Source: Streptococcus sanguinis SK1 = NCTC 7863
GTDB taxonomy: Bacteria; Bacillota; Bacilli; Lactobacillales; Streptococcaceae
DNA length: 34,201 nucleotides
Assembly (NCBI RefSeq): GCF_000194945.1
Contig: NZ_GL878508.1
Location: 121,903 to 156,103 of the forward strand
Direction: 5' to 3'
The notes beneath the pieces are model-generated. The model worked only from the letters and a program-made list of their open reading frames with translations. It was not told the DNA's origin and searched no databases. The translations under genes were made by a program, and so were the position numbers. This document shows, in pieces, positions 8,524-18,007 of this stretch; within the stretch, counting starts at the first letter, position 1, and each line of letters begins with the position of its first letter.

Positions 8524-9801
8524 ATGAAGACTTATAAAAAAATCATGAATATCGCCTTGCCAGCTATGGCAGAGAACTTTTTGCAGATGCTCATGGGAAT
8601 GGTCGACAGCTATCTGGTGGCCAGCCTTGGGCTGATTGCGATTTCCGGTGTCTCAGTGGCTGGCAACATCATTACGATTTATCAGGCAATTTTTATCGCA
8701 CTGGGGGCTGCTATTTCCAGTCTCATTTCCAAGACTCTTGCGCAGGGGGACAAGGAGCGTCTGGCCTATCATACAGCTGAGGCTATCAAGCTGACGTTAC
8801 TTCTGAGTCTTCTGTTGGGGCTGATTTCCCTGCTCTTTGGCAGGCAGATGCTGGATCTTCTGGGGACGGAAAAAGCGGTAGCTGAAGCAGGTGGTCTTTA
8901 TCTGGCTCTGGTTGGTGGGACAATTGTTCTGCTAGGCTTGATGACTTCTTTTGGAGCTTTAGTGCGTGTCACACGCAATCCTAGATTCCCCATGTATGTC
9001 AGTCTTCTGACCAATGTCCTCAATGCCCTCTTTTCCGGTCTGGGGATTTATGTCTTTGGGCTTGGTATTGTCGGTGTAGCGCTGGGAACGGTGCTGGCTC
9101 GTTTGGTCGGTGTGCTGATTCTCTGGCGGGAGCTGGATTTGTCTACAATTCGCTGGCGCTGGGGCTTAGATGGAGAGCTCTTGCGCCTGTCTCTGCCGGC
9201 TGCTGGAGAGCGGCTCATGATGCGAGCGGGTGACGTAGTTATCATTGCCATTGTGGTCGTCTTTGGGACAGACGCAGTAGCGGGGAATGCCATTGGTGAA
9301 GTCCTGACTCAGTTTAATTATATGCCAATCTTCGGAGTCGCAACAGCAACAGTCATGTTGGTAGGTCATGCGGTAGGTAAGGGAGATATGCAAGAGGTCG
9401 TTCTTATTCGTCAGCGGACCTTCTGGCTGTCTTTTGCTTGCATGCTGCCTGTGGCTCTAGGAATCTTTGCTTTTGGTCGGCCGCTGACCTTGCTCTATAC
9501 GGATAATAGCGGAGCTATCACAGCCAGTCTTTCGGTCATGCTTTTCTCCCTGCTGGGAACTCCCATGGCAGTGGGAACAGTGATTTACACAGCTATCTGG
9601 CAGGGGCTGGGGAATGCCAGACTGCCCTTTTATGCCACGACTGTTGGCATGTGGCTGATTCGCATCGTTGTCGGTTACTTGCTGGGAGTGACCTTTGGCT
9701 TGGGTCTGCCGGGGGTTTGGACTGGGATGCTCTTGGACAATGGCTTCCGCTGGCTATTTTTAAAGGTTTTATTTGACAGAAAAATGAGGAAAATCACATG
9801 A
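8524..9801 (+). CDS. MATE-family multidrug/Na+ efflux transporter
   Basis: About 425 residues with ~12 hydrophobic segments, the normal MATE layout of two six-helix halves. The start of the first half (NIALPAMAENFLQMLMGMVDSYLV) is typical. MATE proteins export cationic drugs or metabolites using Na+ or H+ gradients; the substrate here is unknown. I place the start at 8524 (MKTYKK), which has AGGAGA 10 bases upstream; an in-frame GTG at 8473 would add 17 residues but its GGAGG sits directly against it with no spacing. The stop overlaps the next start as ATGA, coupling it to the HAD phosphatase. Confidence 0.9.
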   Translation: MKTYKKIMNIALPAMAENFLQMLMGMVDSYLVASLGLIAISGVSVAGNIITIYQAIFIALGAAISSLISKTLAQGDKERLAYHTAEAIKLTLLLSLLLGLISLLFGRQMLDLLGTEKAVAEAGGLYLALVGGTIVLLGLMTSFGALVRVTRNPRFPMYVSLLTNVLNALFSGLGIYVFGLGIVGVALGTVLARLVGVLILWRELDLSTIRWRWGLDGELLRLSLPAAGERLMMRAGDVVIIAIVVVFGTDAVAGNAIGEVLTQFNYMPIFGVATATVMLVGHAVGKGDMQEVVLIRQRTFWLSFACMLPVALGIFAFGRPLTLLYTDNSGAITASLSVMLFSLLGTPMAVGTVIYTAIWQGLGNARLPFYATTVGMWLIRIVVGYLLGVTFGLGLPGVWTGMLLDNGFRWLFLKVLFDRKMRKIT

Positions 9802-10412
9802 CAAAAGCGTTTATTTGGGATTTGGACGGCACCTTGCTGGACTCCTACGATGCTATTTTGGCGGGGATTGAGGAAACCTATGCTCACTATGGTCTGGACT
9901 TCGACAGGGCGAGTATTCACAGCTATATCCTAAAGCACTCTGTCCAGAAGCTCTTGGAAAAAGTAGCGTCTGAGAAGGGGCTGGACGCTGCCGAGATGAA
10001 TGTCTTCCGTGGAGCAAGCCTAAAGGAGAAGAATGCTCAGATCCATCTGATGGAAGGAGCTGCGGAGATACTAGCCTGGGCTGAAGAGCAGGGCATTGCC
10101 CAGTTTGTCTATACCCACAAAGGACTCAATGCCCATCAAATCCTGAAAGACTTGGGAATTCATGACTATTTTACAGAAATCATCACAACAGCCAACGGCT
10201 TTGAGCGCAAGCCTCACCCAGAGGGTGTCGACTATCTGCTCGAGAAATATGGACTGGATAAGCAGGAAACCTACTATATCGGCGACCGGACCCTGGATGT
10301 GGATGTCGCCGTCAACAGTGGCATCCAGAGCATTAACTTCTGTGACTACCGACCAGAAATCAATCAAAAAATAGAGAAGTTGGTGGATATCAAGCAACTA
10401 TTTACAAGATAA
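9798..10412 (+). CDS. HAD-superfamily hydrolase, phosphoglycolate phosphatase-like
   Basis: 204 residues. HAD motif I is at 8-12 (DLDGT), a cap domain of helices follows, motif II is near VYTHKG, motif III includes the lysine of ERKPHPEG, and motif IV is YIGDRTLDVDVA. This is the complete catalytic set of a phosphatase of the Gph/PGMB-like group with a helical cap. The natural substrate cannot be read from sequence. It overlaps the MATE gene by ATGA and shares a bidirectional terminator with the convergent YcxB-like gene. Confidence 0.88.
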   Translation: MTKAFIWDLDGTLLDSYDAILAGIEETYAHYGLDFDRASIHSYILKHSVQKLLEKVASEKGLDAAEMNVFRGASLKEKNAQIHLMEGAAEILAWAEEQGIAQFVYTHKGLNAHQILKDLGIHDYFTEIITTANGFERKPHPEGVDYLLEKYGLDKQETYYIGDRTLDVDVAVNSGIQSINFCDYRPEINQKIEKLVDIKQLFTR

Positions 10413-10460
10413 AAAGCAGACTAAAACTGATCGACTGTCAGTCTAGCCTGCTTTTTCTTT
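10411..10460. terminator. bidirectional terminator between convergent genes
   Basis: The A-run plus GCAG (10411-10419) pairs with CTGC plus a T-run (about 10448-10456), with an inner AGACT/AGTCT pairing. It has an A-run on the left and a T-run on the right, so it can end transcripts from both sides. Confidence 0.8.
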
Positions 10461-10936
10461 TACATATGCTCAATGTGAAGTTCTAGCAAGAACTCAAGAG
10501 CCTCGGGAGAACAGTTTTCTTTTTCAATTGCGAAACCAGTGTTCTCTCCTATCAAGATATAAAAATCTTGCTTTGTCATAATGACTTTGACAATATCATC
10601 ATAGGTATAGTGAAATTCTCCGCGTATATTTCTTGCGATAAAAGCCTCTCTGTCAAATATCAGAGTGACCTCCATGTTCTGAAATAAAGGATTTTTTTGA
10701 TAAGCCCTCTTTATCTGATAATTCATGCCAAAATAGTACATGGAGGCGCAAATAGGGGGAGCCAATATGATGGATATTATCTTTTCCTCTAATGGGCCGA
10801 GCATTACGTAGGTGAACAGTCCGATTATCAGTATGATTATGTATAATACAAATCCTTTTCGCCGTACGAGAATAGCCCATGAAAATCTTTTATAAACTTC
10901 TTCAGTCATAAGAGTTGTAATACGGATTGGAAACAT
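10460..10936 (-). CDS. YcxB-like membrane protein
   Basis: 158 residues. Two hydrophobic segments at about 28-47 and 52-70 are followed by a soluble C-terminal part with the pattern of YcxB-like proteins (IFDREAFIARNIRGEFHYTY, then DDIVKVIMTKQDFYILIG). Function is unknown in the family. A strong AGGAGGTG ribosome site lies 6 bases before the ATG, and TGG-TATAAT stands just upstream. It is divergent from polA and convergent with the HAD gene. Confidence 0.7.
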   Translation of the reverse strand: MFPIRITTLMTEEVYKRFSWAILVRRKGFVLYIIILIIGLFTYVMLGPLEEKIISIILAPPICASMYYFGMNYQIKRAYQKNPLFQNMEVTLIFDREAFIARNIRGEFHYTYDDIVKVIMTKQDFYILIGENTGFAIEKENCSPEALEFLLELHIEHM

Positions 10937-10958
10937 CTTTCACCTCCTAGTTCTTCTT

Positions 10959-10969
10959 ATTATACCATA
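10959..10969 (-). promoter_or_regulatory. promoter of the YcxB-like gene
   Basis: On the minus strand TATAAT (10964-10959) is preceded by TGG, giving an extended -10. No strong -35 is seen. Only ~23 bases separate it from the start codon. Confidence 0.7.
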
Positions 10970-11032
10970 CAGGAATTATTAAAATCACTTTTTATTTTCC
11001 ACGCCGCCTTTCCTGTCTTTGTCCGCCTTTCG

Positions 11033-11041
11033 TGTTATAAT
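11033..11041 (+). promoter_or_regulatory. polA promoter, extended -10 placed 6 bases from the ATG
   Basis: TGT-TATAAT at 11033-11041 is a perfect extended -10. The polA ATG starts at 11048, where transcription would normally begin, and no ribosome binding site lies between. This predicts a leaderless polA transcript. Confidence 0.7.
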
Positions 11042-11047
11042 AAACCT

Positions 11048-13690
11048 ATGGAAAAAAAGAATAAGTTATTATTAATCGACGGTTCGTCCGTTGCTTTTCG
11101 CGCTTTTTTTGCGCTTTATAATCAAATTGACCGTTTCAAGAGTCCATCGGGCCTGCATACCAATGCCATTTATGGCTTCCACCTCATGCTCAATCATCTC
11201 TTGGAGCGCGTGCAGCCGACTCATGTCCTGGTAGCTTTTGATGCTGGCAAGACGACCTTCCGGACCGAGATGTACGCCGACTATAAGGCTGGTCGGGCCA
11301 AGACACCAGATGAATTTCGTGAGCAGCTACCTTTTATCCGTGAAATGCTGAAGCACCTAGGCATTCACTTCTATGACTTGGCTCAGTATGAGGCGGATGA
11401 CATTATCGGGACCTTGGACAAGATGGCTGAAAAGACAGCTGTGCCTTACGATGTGACCATTGTCAGCGGCGATAAAGACTTGATTCAGCTGACGGATGAT
11501 AATACCGTGGTGGAGATTTCCAAGAAAGGCGTGGCTGAGTTTGAGGAATTTACCCCAGCCTACCTCATGGAAAAGATGGGCATCACACCAGAGCAGTTCA
11601 TTGACCTCAAGGCGCTGATGGGCGATCAGTCGGACAATATCCCCGGCGTGACTAAGATCGGCGAGAAGACTGGTCTCAAGCTCCTCTTGGAGTATGGTTC
11701 TTTGGAAAATCTCTATGAAAACATTGACCAGCTCAAGGCTTCTAAGATGAAGGAAAATCTGATCAATGACAAGGACAAGGCCTTCTTATCTAAAACCCTA
11801 GCCACCATCAATACTCAGGCTCCGATTAAAATCGGGCTGGATGATTTGGTTTACAAGGGTCCGCAGGTAGAGGCTCTGAGCAAGTTCTACGACGAGATGG
11901 GCTTCAAGCAGCTCAAGGCTCAGCTAGGTACTGGTCAAGAGCCGGTAGAAGTTAAACCAATTGAATTTACCAAAGTGACTGAGGTCACAGCGGATATGCT
12001 GGCACCAGAGCAATTCTTCTATTTTGAAATCTTGGGTGACAACTACCACAAGGAAGAGATTGTCGGCCTTGCCTGGGGCGATAGCCGTCAGATTTATGTC
12101 GGCACCAGCGATTTACTACAGCAACCTCTCTTTCAGGAGTTTTTGACAAAAACAGCTCTGAAAACCTACGATCTCAAGCGGACTAAGGTACTGCTCAGTC
12201 ATTACGGCATTGAACTGCCGGCAGCAGCCTTTGATGCGCGCCTAGCCAAGTATCTGCTTTCTACAGTTGAGGATAATGAGCTGGCGACTATTGCTCGGCT
12301 TTACGGCCAAACAATCCTGCCGACTGATGATGAGGTTTATGGCAAGGGAGCCAAGCGCGCTCTGCCGGAGCAAGAGCAGCTCTTTGAGCATCTAGCTCGT
12401 AAAATCCAAGTGTTGCTGGAAACAGAAGAGCCAATGCAAGAACAGCTCCGTTCCCACAATCAGCTGGATTTGTTGCTTGAAATGGAGCAGCCTCTGGCCT
12501 TTGTCCTAGCCAAGATGGAGATTGCGGGGATCAAGGTTGAGCGGGAAACCCTGCAGGGCATGCAGGCAGAAAATGAAAAGACGCTGGAAAGTCTGACGCA
12601 GGAGATTTATGATCTGGCTGGTCAGGAGTTCAATATTAACTCACCAAAACAGCTGGGAACCATTCTCTTTGAGGATATGGGCTTGCCGCTGGAGTATACC
12701 AAAAAGACCAAGACAGGCTACTCGACAGCGGTTGACGTGCTGGAGCGTTTAGCACCGATAGCACCGATTGTGTCTAAGATTCTGGAATATCGTCAAATCA
12801 GCAAGCTCCAGTCCACTTATATCATCGGACTGCAGGAGGCGATTGCGGCTGACGGCAAGATTCACACTCGCTATGTTCAGGATTTGACCCAGACGGGCCG
12901 CCTGTCCTCGGTTGACCCGAACCTGCAGAATATCCCTGTTCGTTTGGAGCAGGGGCGCCTCATTCGCAAGGCTTTTGTGCCGGAATGGGCAGACAGCGTA
13001 CTACTCAGCTCGGATTATTCCCAGATTGAGCTGCGGGTGCTGGCTCACATTTCGCAGGACGAGCATCTGATTGCTGCCTTTCAGCATGGAGAAGACATTC
13101 ACACGGCTACAGCCATGCGGGTCTTTGGTATTGAAAAGGCAGAGGATGTGACACCAAATGACCGCCGTAATGCCAAGGCTGTCAACTTCGGAGTGGTCTA
13201 TGGCATTTCCGACTTCGGACTGGCCAATAATTTGGGCATTTCCCGCAAGGCTGCCAAAGATTATATTCAGACCTATTTTGAGCGTTTCCCTGGTATCAAG
13301 AATTATATGGAAACCATCGTTCGCGAAGCGCGTGATAAGGGCTATGTAGAGACTATTTACCATCGCCGCCGCTCCTTGCCGGACATCAATTCCCGCAACT
13401 TTAACATCCGAAATTTTGCGGAGCGCACAGCCATTAATAGCCCCATCCAAGGCTCCGCCGCAGACATTCTCAAAGTCGCTATGATTAATCTGGATCGAGC
13501 TCTGACAGAGAAAAATTTCAAGTCTCGCATGCTCTTGCAGGTGCACGATGAAATTGTGCTGGAAGTGCCAAACGACGAGTTAACAGCCGTCCGCCAGCTA
13601 GTCAAAGAAACCATGGAAGCTGCGATTGAGCTGGCCGTTCCACTAGTAGCTGATGAAAATGCCGGCCAAACTTGGTACGAGGCGAAGTAA
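11048..13690 (+). CDS. polA: DNA polymerase I
   Basis: 880 residues, normal for streptococci. It removes RNA primers and fills gaps in replication and repair. Domains: 5'-3' exonuclease (about 1-290, with EADDIIGTLD and SGDKDLIQL metal-binding blocks), a 3'-5' exonuclease-like domain (about 310-480), and the polymerase (about 500-880). Polymerase motif A is near 656 (DYSQIELRVLAH), motif B near 705-718 (RRNAKAVNFGVVYG), motif C near 831 (QVHDEIVLEV). The first proofreading motif is degenerate (FYFEILGDN instead of a DxE motif), so proofreading is probably absent, as in Bacillus/streptococcal Pol I. No Shine-Dalgarno sequence precedes the ATG; see promoter. Two structured repeats lie downstream instead of a classic terminator. 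Confidence 0.97.
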   Translation: MEKKNKLLLIDGSSVAFRAFFALYNQIDRFKSPSGLHTNAIYGFHLMLNHLLERVQPTHVLVAFDAGKTTFRTEMYADYKAGRAKTPDEFREQLPFIREMLKHLGIHFYDLAQYEADDIIGTLDKMAEKTAVPYDVTIVSGDKDLIQLTDDNTVVEISKKGVAEFEEFTPAYLMEKMGITPEQFIDLKALMGDQSDNIPGVTKIGEKTGLKLLLEYGSLENLYENIDQLKASKMKENLINDKDKAFLSKTLATINTQAPIKIGLDDLVYKGPQVEALSKFYDEMGFKQLKAQLGTGQEPVEVKPIEFTKVTEVTADMLAPEQFFYFEILGDNYHKEEIVGLAWGDSRQIYVGTSDLLQQPLFQEFLTKTALKTYDLKRTKVLLSHYGIELPAAAFDARLAKYLLSTVEDNELATIARLYGQTILPTDDEVYGKGAKRALPEQEQLFEHLARKIQVLLETEEPMQEQLRSHNQLDLLLEMEQPLAFVLAKMEIAGIKVERETLQGMQAENEKTLESLTQEIYDLAGQEFNINSPKQLGTILFEDMGLPLEYTKKTKTGYSTAVDVLERLAPIAPIVSKILEYRQISKLQSTYIIGLQEAIAADGKIHTRYVQDLTQTGRLSSVDPNLQNIPVRLEQGRLIRKAFVPEWADSVLLSSDYSQIELRVLAHISQDEHLIAAFQHGEDIHTATAMRVFGIEKAEDVTPNDRRNAKAVNFGVVYGISDFGLANNLGISRKAAKDYIQTYFERFPGIKNYMETIVREARDKGYVETIYHRRRSLPDINSRNFNIRNFAERTAINSPIQGSAADILKVAMINLDRALTEKNFKSRMLLQVHDEIVLEVPNDELTAVRQLVKETMEAAIELAVPLVADENAGQTWYEAK

Positions 13691-13695
13691 AACAA

Positions 13696-13797
13696 GATAC
13701 AAAGAGCGTCAAAACCGACTGAAAATTAGCAATTCGGACGAAGGAGCGATGCTCCTAGAACGGATGATCAATTTTCCAAGATTTTAGCTCGTGTTCA
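13696..13797. repeat. structured intergenic repeat, copy 1
   Basis: Shares flanking blocks with copy 3 (GATACAAAGAGCGT at the left, TAGCTCGTGTTCA at the right). It folds as a rod: GAGC 13704-13707 with GCTC 13787-13790; GAAAATT 13721-13727 with AATTTTC 13770-13776; ATTCG 13732-13736 with CGGAT 13761-13765; GGAGC 13743-13747 with GCTCC 13751-13755 around a GAT loop. It lies 5 bases after the polA stop. Whether it is an RNA element, a mobile mini-element or both is open. Confidence 0.75.
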
Positions 13798-13811
13798 GTT
13801 TAAGATATCAA

Positions 13812-13887
13812 GGGCGTAAAACACAAAGTGAAAATAGAAAGCTGACACAGCATTCGATGAATGCGAGGAAGCTTGTCTTTTTCACAC
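13812..13887. repeat. structured intergenic repeat, copy 2 (diverged, tandem to copy 1)
   Basis: Begins GGGCGTAAAAC and keeps the same rod with different bases: GTGAAAA 13828-13834 with TTTTCAC 13879-13885; AAGCT 13839-13843 with AGCTT 13870-13874; GCATTC 13850-13855 with GAATGC 13859-13864 around a GAT loop. The left part reads like copy 3 (AAAATAG-AA) and the right part keeps GTCTTTTT. It lacks the outermost GAGC/GCTC pairing. Confidence 0.65.
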
Positions 13888-13963
13888 GGTACTTAGACTA
13901 GATTCTGTTAAAACATGAATACTACAAAACTATCCAGCTTTATTATGAATGAGGAGGAAGTCT

Positions 13964-14401
13964 ATGACTTATCATTTTCAAAATCCCAGTGATGCCATCG
14001 TCAAACATTATCTGAACAACAGCAAGGTGATTGCTGTTGTTGGTCTGTCTGACCGTGAAGAAACGACCAGCAACCGTGTGTCCAAGGAGATGCAGGAGCG
14101 AGGCTATCGCATTATCCCAGTCAATCCTCGGGCAGCAGGCAGTCAGATTTTTGGTGAAACTGTTTATGCCAGTCTCAAAGACATTCCTTTCCCAGTGGAT
14201 ATTGTCGATGTATACCGCCGCAGTGAGTTTTTGCCAGATGTGGCACTGGATTTTCTGCAGACGGACGCCAAGATTTTCTGGGCTCAGTTGGGCTTGGAGA
14301 GTGAGGAGGCTGAGCAGATTTTGCGGGCAGCCGGTCGGGATGACATTGTCATGGACCGCTGTATAAAACGCGAGCATACTCGCTTGATTCTGGGCGAATA
14401 A
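13964..14401 (+). CDS. CoA-binding domain protein (YccU type)
   Basis: 145 residues, a stand-alone Rossmann-like CoA-binding domain as found in the succinyl-CoA synthetase alpha subunit. Visible features are the N-terminal beta strand and glycine turn (KVIAVVGLSDREETTSNRV) and IIPVNPRA. Function in the family is not known. I start at 13964 because GAGGAGG lies 6 bases upstream; the ATG at 13949 overlaps that site. Only one base separates its stop from the next start, so it forms an operon with the P-loop kinase. Confidence 0.85.
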   Translation: MTYHFQNPSDAIVKHYLNNSKVIAVVGLSDREETTSNRVSKEMQERGYRIIPVNPRAAGSQIFGETVYASLKDIPFPVDIVDVYRRSEFLPDVALDFLQTDAKIFWAQLGLESEEAEQILRAAGRDDIVMDRCIKREHTRLILGE

Positions 14402-14402
14402 G

Positions 14403-14915
14403 ATGGCCAAGTTAGTTATCATTCGTGGGAATTCCGGCTCTGGCAAGTCTAGTCTGGCCAGAAAACTGCAGACTCACTACGGCCGAGGGACTCTCCTGAT
14501 AGCGCAGGATACGGTTAGACGTGACATGCTCAAGGAAAAAGTCAAGCCGGGAAATTTGTCTATTGACCTGACGGGAACACTGGCTCGCTTCGGCTACGAG
14601 CATGATTTGCTGGTTCTGGTAGAAGGATTTTATGAGACAGACATTTATGGACAGATGCTAGAACGGTTGAAAAAAATCTTCGCTCCGCAGGTCTTTGCTT
14701 ACTACTATGACCTATCCTTTGAAGAAACAGTCCGTCGCCATCAGACCAGAGCGAAGCAAGAAGAATTTACCCCAGCCGACATGAAGCGCTGGTGGAAAGA
14801 CCGAGACTTCTTAGACTGGGAAGAGGAAGTCTTTTTTACAGATGAGGATTCACTAGAGGCAGCCTTTGACAAAATCTGCTCTGCCCTGGACAAGACAGAA
14901 TATAATAGTAAATAA
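14403..14915 (+). CDS. P-loop kinase-like ATPase (AAA_33 type)
   Basis: 170 residues. A clean Walker A lies at 9-16 (GNSGSGKS), followed by the pattern of small nucleotide/sugar kinases: AQDTVRRDML after the second strand, LLVLVEGFY at the third, and a lid-like arginine/lysine helix (RRHQTRAKQEEF). Substrate unknown; zeta-toxin-like or nucleoside kinase-like chemistry is possible. It is translated right after the CoA-binding gene and ends at a bidirectional terminator. Confidence 0.8.
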   Translation: MAKLVIIRGNSGSGKSSLARKLQTHYGRGTLLIAQDTVRRDMLKEKVKPGNLSIDLTGTLARFGYEHDLLVLVEGFYETDIYGQMLERLKKIFAPQVFAYYYDLSFEETVRRHQTRAKQEEFTPADMKRWWKDRDFLDWEEEVFFTDEDSLEAAFDKICSALDKTEYNSK

Positions 14916-14916
14916 A

Positions 14917-14967
14917 AAAACAACTCACAAGCTTAGGACAAGGAGTCCTGTGCCTGTGGGTTGTTTT
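14917..14967. terminator. bidirectional terminator overlapping a minus-strand gene end
   Basis: A 13-base arm 14917-14929 pairs with 14955-14967 (one G-U pair) and an inner AGGAC/GTCCT hairpin sits between. An A-run lies on the left and TTTT on the right. It ends both the P-loop kinase unit and the convergent DUF975 gene; the right arm lies inside the DUF975 coding sequence. Confidence 0.85.
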
Positions 14968-15808
14968 CATGTGAGATTGCGTTTTCTTTTTTCAATTCTT
15001 CATAAAAGAGAATGTAAGCAGTCGCTGTATAAGGGAGAACTATAAAATTCAGCAAGCCGTAAGTTAATCTGGCCAATAAATTCCAGCCGATGAAGCTCAG
15101 ATTAAGCATAAAAAGCTTTCCTTTATAGCCTTTCATTAGCTTCCGGCTTTGACGGATAGCATAGAAAGCTCCCTGGTAACTCCCAGCCTCAAGCTGGTCA
15201 TAGAGGATGAACTCTGCTTGAGCATAAGCATAGTACTGAGGGATGGCAATACCTAAGCCAGTGAATATCAAGAGGGTTCCCAGTAACATACCAGGGGTGT
15301 ATTGAAGAATCTGCTGGCCTGCAGCACTTTGAGCCGTCACTACTGTATGGGCTGGGATTTTTTCCGAAATAGAGAGGATTTTATAAGCATTAAAGATTGC
15401 TAGAAGACTCCCGCAGAACATAGGAATATTCCAAAGAAAAATCAGCAGCTGCTTGAGTAAAACCGTCTTGAAGACAGGTGTGAAAGTCTTGCTCGTAAAA
15501 AGATGTCCTATATCTGAAAAGTTGACATCATCCTTTGTCTTACGAAGAACCCTCATCATGGTATAGCTGGCAGAAAGCAGTAGCAAAGTCAAGATAAACT
15601 GAATTGTTGTCGGGAAAAGATTTTTACTAATGAGAAGATAGATGGACTGGCTAAAAGTTAGGTTGGGAATGGAATCTCTTAGATTGTCATTGAGGGAAAG
15701 TAAGATGCTGAGGATGCTGACAAGGGTTGGGGCCGTAAACAAAAGAAAAATCCCTCTCGTTTGACCGCGGACAGTACGAGCCTGAGCTCTGATGTTGCTT
15801 AGATTCAT
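14933..15808 (-). CDS. DUF975-family integral membrane protein
   Basis: 291 residues with about five to six hydrophobic segments. The N-terminus (NLSNIRAQARTVRGQTRGIF) and the amphipathic block SYQGAFYAIRQSRKLMKGYKGKLF are typical of DUF975 proteins of Firmicutes. Function unknown. A GGAGG ribosome site precedes the ATG and TGA-TATAAT lies 29 bases upstream. It is divergent from tgt, with both promoters packed into about 70 bases. Confidence 0.82.
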   Translation of the reverse strand: MNLSNIRAQARTVRGQTRGIFLLFTAPTLVSILSILLSLNDNLRDSIPNLTFSQSIYLLISKNLFPTTIQFILTLLLLSASYTMMRVLRKTKDDVNFSDIGHLFTSKTFTPVFKTVLLKQLLIFLWNIPMFCGSLLAIFNAYKILSISEKIPAHTVVTAQSAAGQQILQYTPGMLLGTLLIFTGLGIAIPQYYAYAQAEFILYDQLEAGSYQGAFYAIRQSRKLMKGYKGKLFMLNLSFIGWNLLARLTYGLLNFIVLPYTATAYILFYEELKKENAISHENNPQAQDSLS

Positions 15809-15836
15809 AATTCCTCCATTTGGATTTGTCTGTTAC

Positions 15837-15845
15837 ATTATATCA
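15837..15845 (-). promoter_or_regulatory. promoter of the DUF975 gene
   Basis: Minus-strand TGA-TATAAT, read from 15845 to 15837, is an extended -10 element. It lies next to the -35 of the divergent tgt promoter, so the two may interfere with each other. Confidence 0.7.
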
Positions 15846-15851
15846 TACCCC

Positions 15852-15880
15852 GTGACAGATAGAAGTTTTTTTGGTAAAAT
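15852..15880 (+). promoter_or_regulatory. tgt promoter
   Basis: GTGACA (15852-15857), 17-base spacer, TAAAAT (15875-15880) preceded by TGG, so both a good -35 and an extended -10. Confidence 0.8.
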
Positions 15881-15897
15881 CATACGGTATCTTGTGA

Positions 15898-17103
<1,206 letters not shown>

Positions 17104-17128
17104 GAATCTCCATTTGAAAGGAGAAGCC

Positions 17129-17767
17129 ATGTCTGATGAAGAGAAATTGCTGAAAAGATTGACAGCGTATCTGTCAGGCGACCAAAACCATACCCTGCGT
17201 ATTTACGGTCACGGTGCTTCGGGGAAGTCAACTTTTGCTCGAAAACTCCAGCTAGCCTTGGGTGAGGACCGAGCCAATCTGCTGGAAACAGATCCTTATG
17301 TAATTACTGGGGAGTATCGAGATTTGCTCAGTTCCAAAGATTTTCCTCATCAAAAAGTCACAGCCTGTCTCCCAGCTGTTCATGAACTCGGGAGTCTGGA
17401 GCGAGATATTTGCGCCTTGCAGTCTGGTCTGGATATTCTGACCATTGGCACAGCTTGGTCGTCTAGCTTGCGTTTATCAGCTCGAAAGCCGATTTTAATA
17501 GTAGAAGGTATGTCGGCTGCCTTTTTGCCTGAAAGTTTGTTTGATTTGTCGCTTTGCTTTTACACGGACGATCAGACTGAGTTAGAACGACGCTTGGCAC
17601 GGGATGTGGCTGTGCGAGAGCGCAGGCCAGAGTGGATAGAGCAGACGCATCTGGCTCGACGAGAGCAATATAGGCACTTTTATCAACCCTATCTAGCAGC
17701 TGCAGACCTTGTCATCTGCCAGTCGGGCAATAGCTTTCGCATTGAAAAGAACAGTCCCTTGTTATAA
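17129..17767 (+). CDS. uridine kinase/phosphoribulokinase-like P-loop protein
   Basis: 212 residues. Walker A is at 27-34 (GHGASGKS), LLETDPYVI looks like the substrate-side DxD/Y region, LIVEGMSAAF is a Walker B-like strand, and the arginine-rich lid is ERRLARDVAVRERRPEW. The layout is that of uridine kinase/pantothenate kinase relatives; the substrate is unknown. I start at 17129, where AAAGGAGA precedes the ATG; longer starts would lie inside tgt. A strong terminator follows at 17800. Confidence 0.8.
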   Translation: MSDEEKLLKRLTAYLSGDQNHTLRIYGHGASGKSTFARKLQLALGEDRANLLETDPYVITGEYRDLLSSKDFPHQKVTACLPAVHELGSLERDICALQSGLDILTIGTAWSSSLRLSARKPILIVEGMSAAFLPESLFDLSLCFYTDDQTELERRLARDVAVRERRPEWIEQTHLARREQYRHFYQPYLAAADLVICQSGNSFRIEKNSPLL

Positions 17768-17799
17768 AACAAAGTAGCCAAGGGTAAATTTTCGTTTCT

Positions 17800-17829
17800 A
17801 ATCTCACTGATGTGCGTCAGTGAGATTTT
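17800..17829 (+). terminator. intrinsic terminator ending the tgt unit
   Basis: Perfect 11-base arms 17800-17810 and 17817-17827, loop TGTGCG, followed by TTTTG. It isolates the ribosomal cluster from upstream transcription. Confidence 0.9.
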
Positions 17830-17972
17830 GTATTTTCTGAATACAAACTCGAATAAATAGGTTAAAAGTCTAAATTTTCTTATCTATAATGATTTACAAG
17901 ACTTATAAATTGTTTAGAAAACACTTTCATAAAAAATCATCCTAAAAATCTTTAAAAAATTACTCAAATCCC

Positions 17973-18001
17973 TTGCAATGACTGGTTCTTTGTGTTAAGA
18001 T
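17973..18001 (+). promoter_or_regulatory. main promoter of the S10-spc-alpha cluster
   Basis: TTGCAA (17973-17978), exactly 17 bases, TAAGAT (17996-18001) preceded by TGT. Strong, extended -10 promoter about 138 bases before rpsJ. A very AT-rich stretch upstream (about 17860-17970) may act as an UP element. Confidence 0.85.
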
Positions 18002-18007
18002 ACTATG

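Noticed and set aside
9675..10397. Antisense frames over the MATE and HAD genes
   Set aside because: Shadows of well-supported genes.
13001..13546. Long 181-codon open frame antisense to polA
   Set aside because: It lies opposite the conserved polymerase motifs; codon constraint of polA explains the open frame, and no ribosome site or promoter is seen.
13696..13887. CRISPR array or insertion sequence end after polA
   Set aside because: No direct-repeat/spacer periodicity and no transposase or target duplication; the structure is better read as two folded repeat elements.
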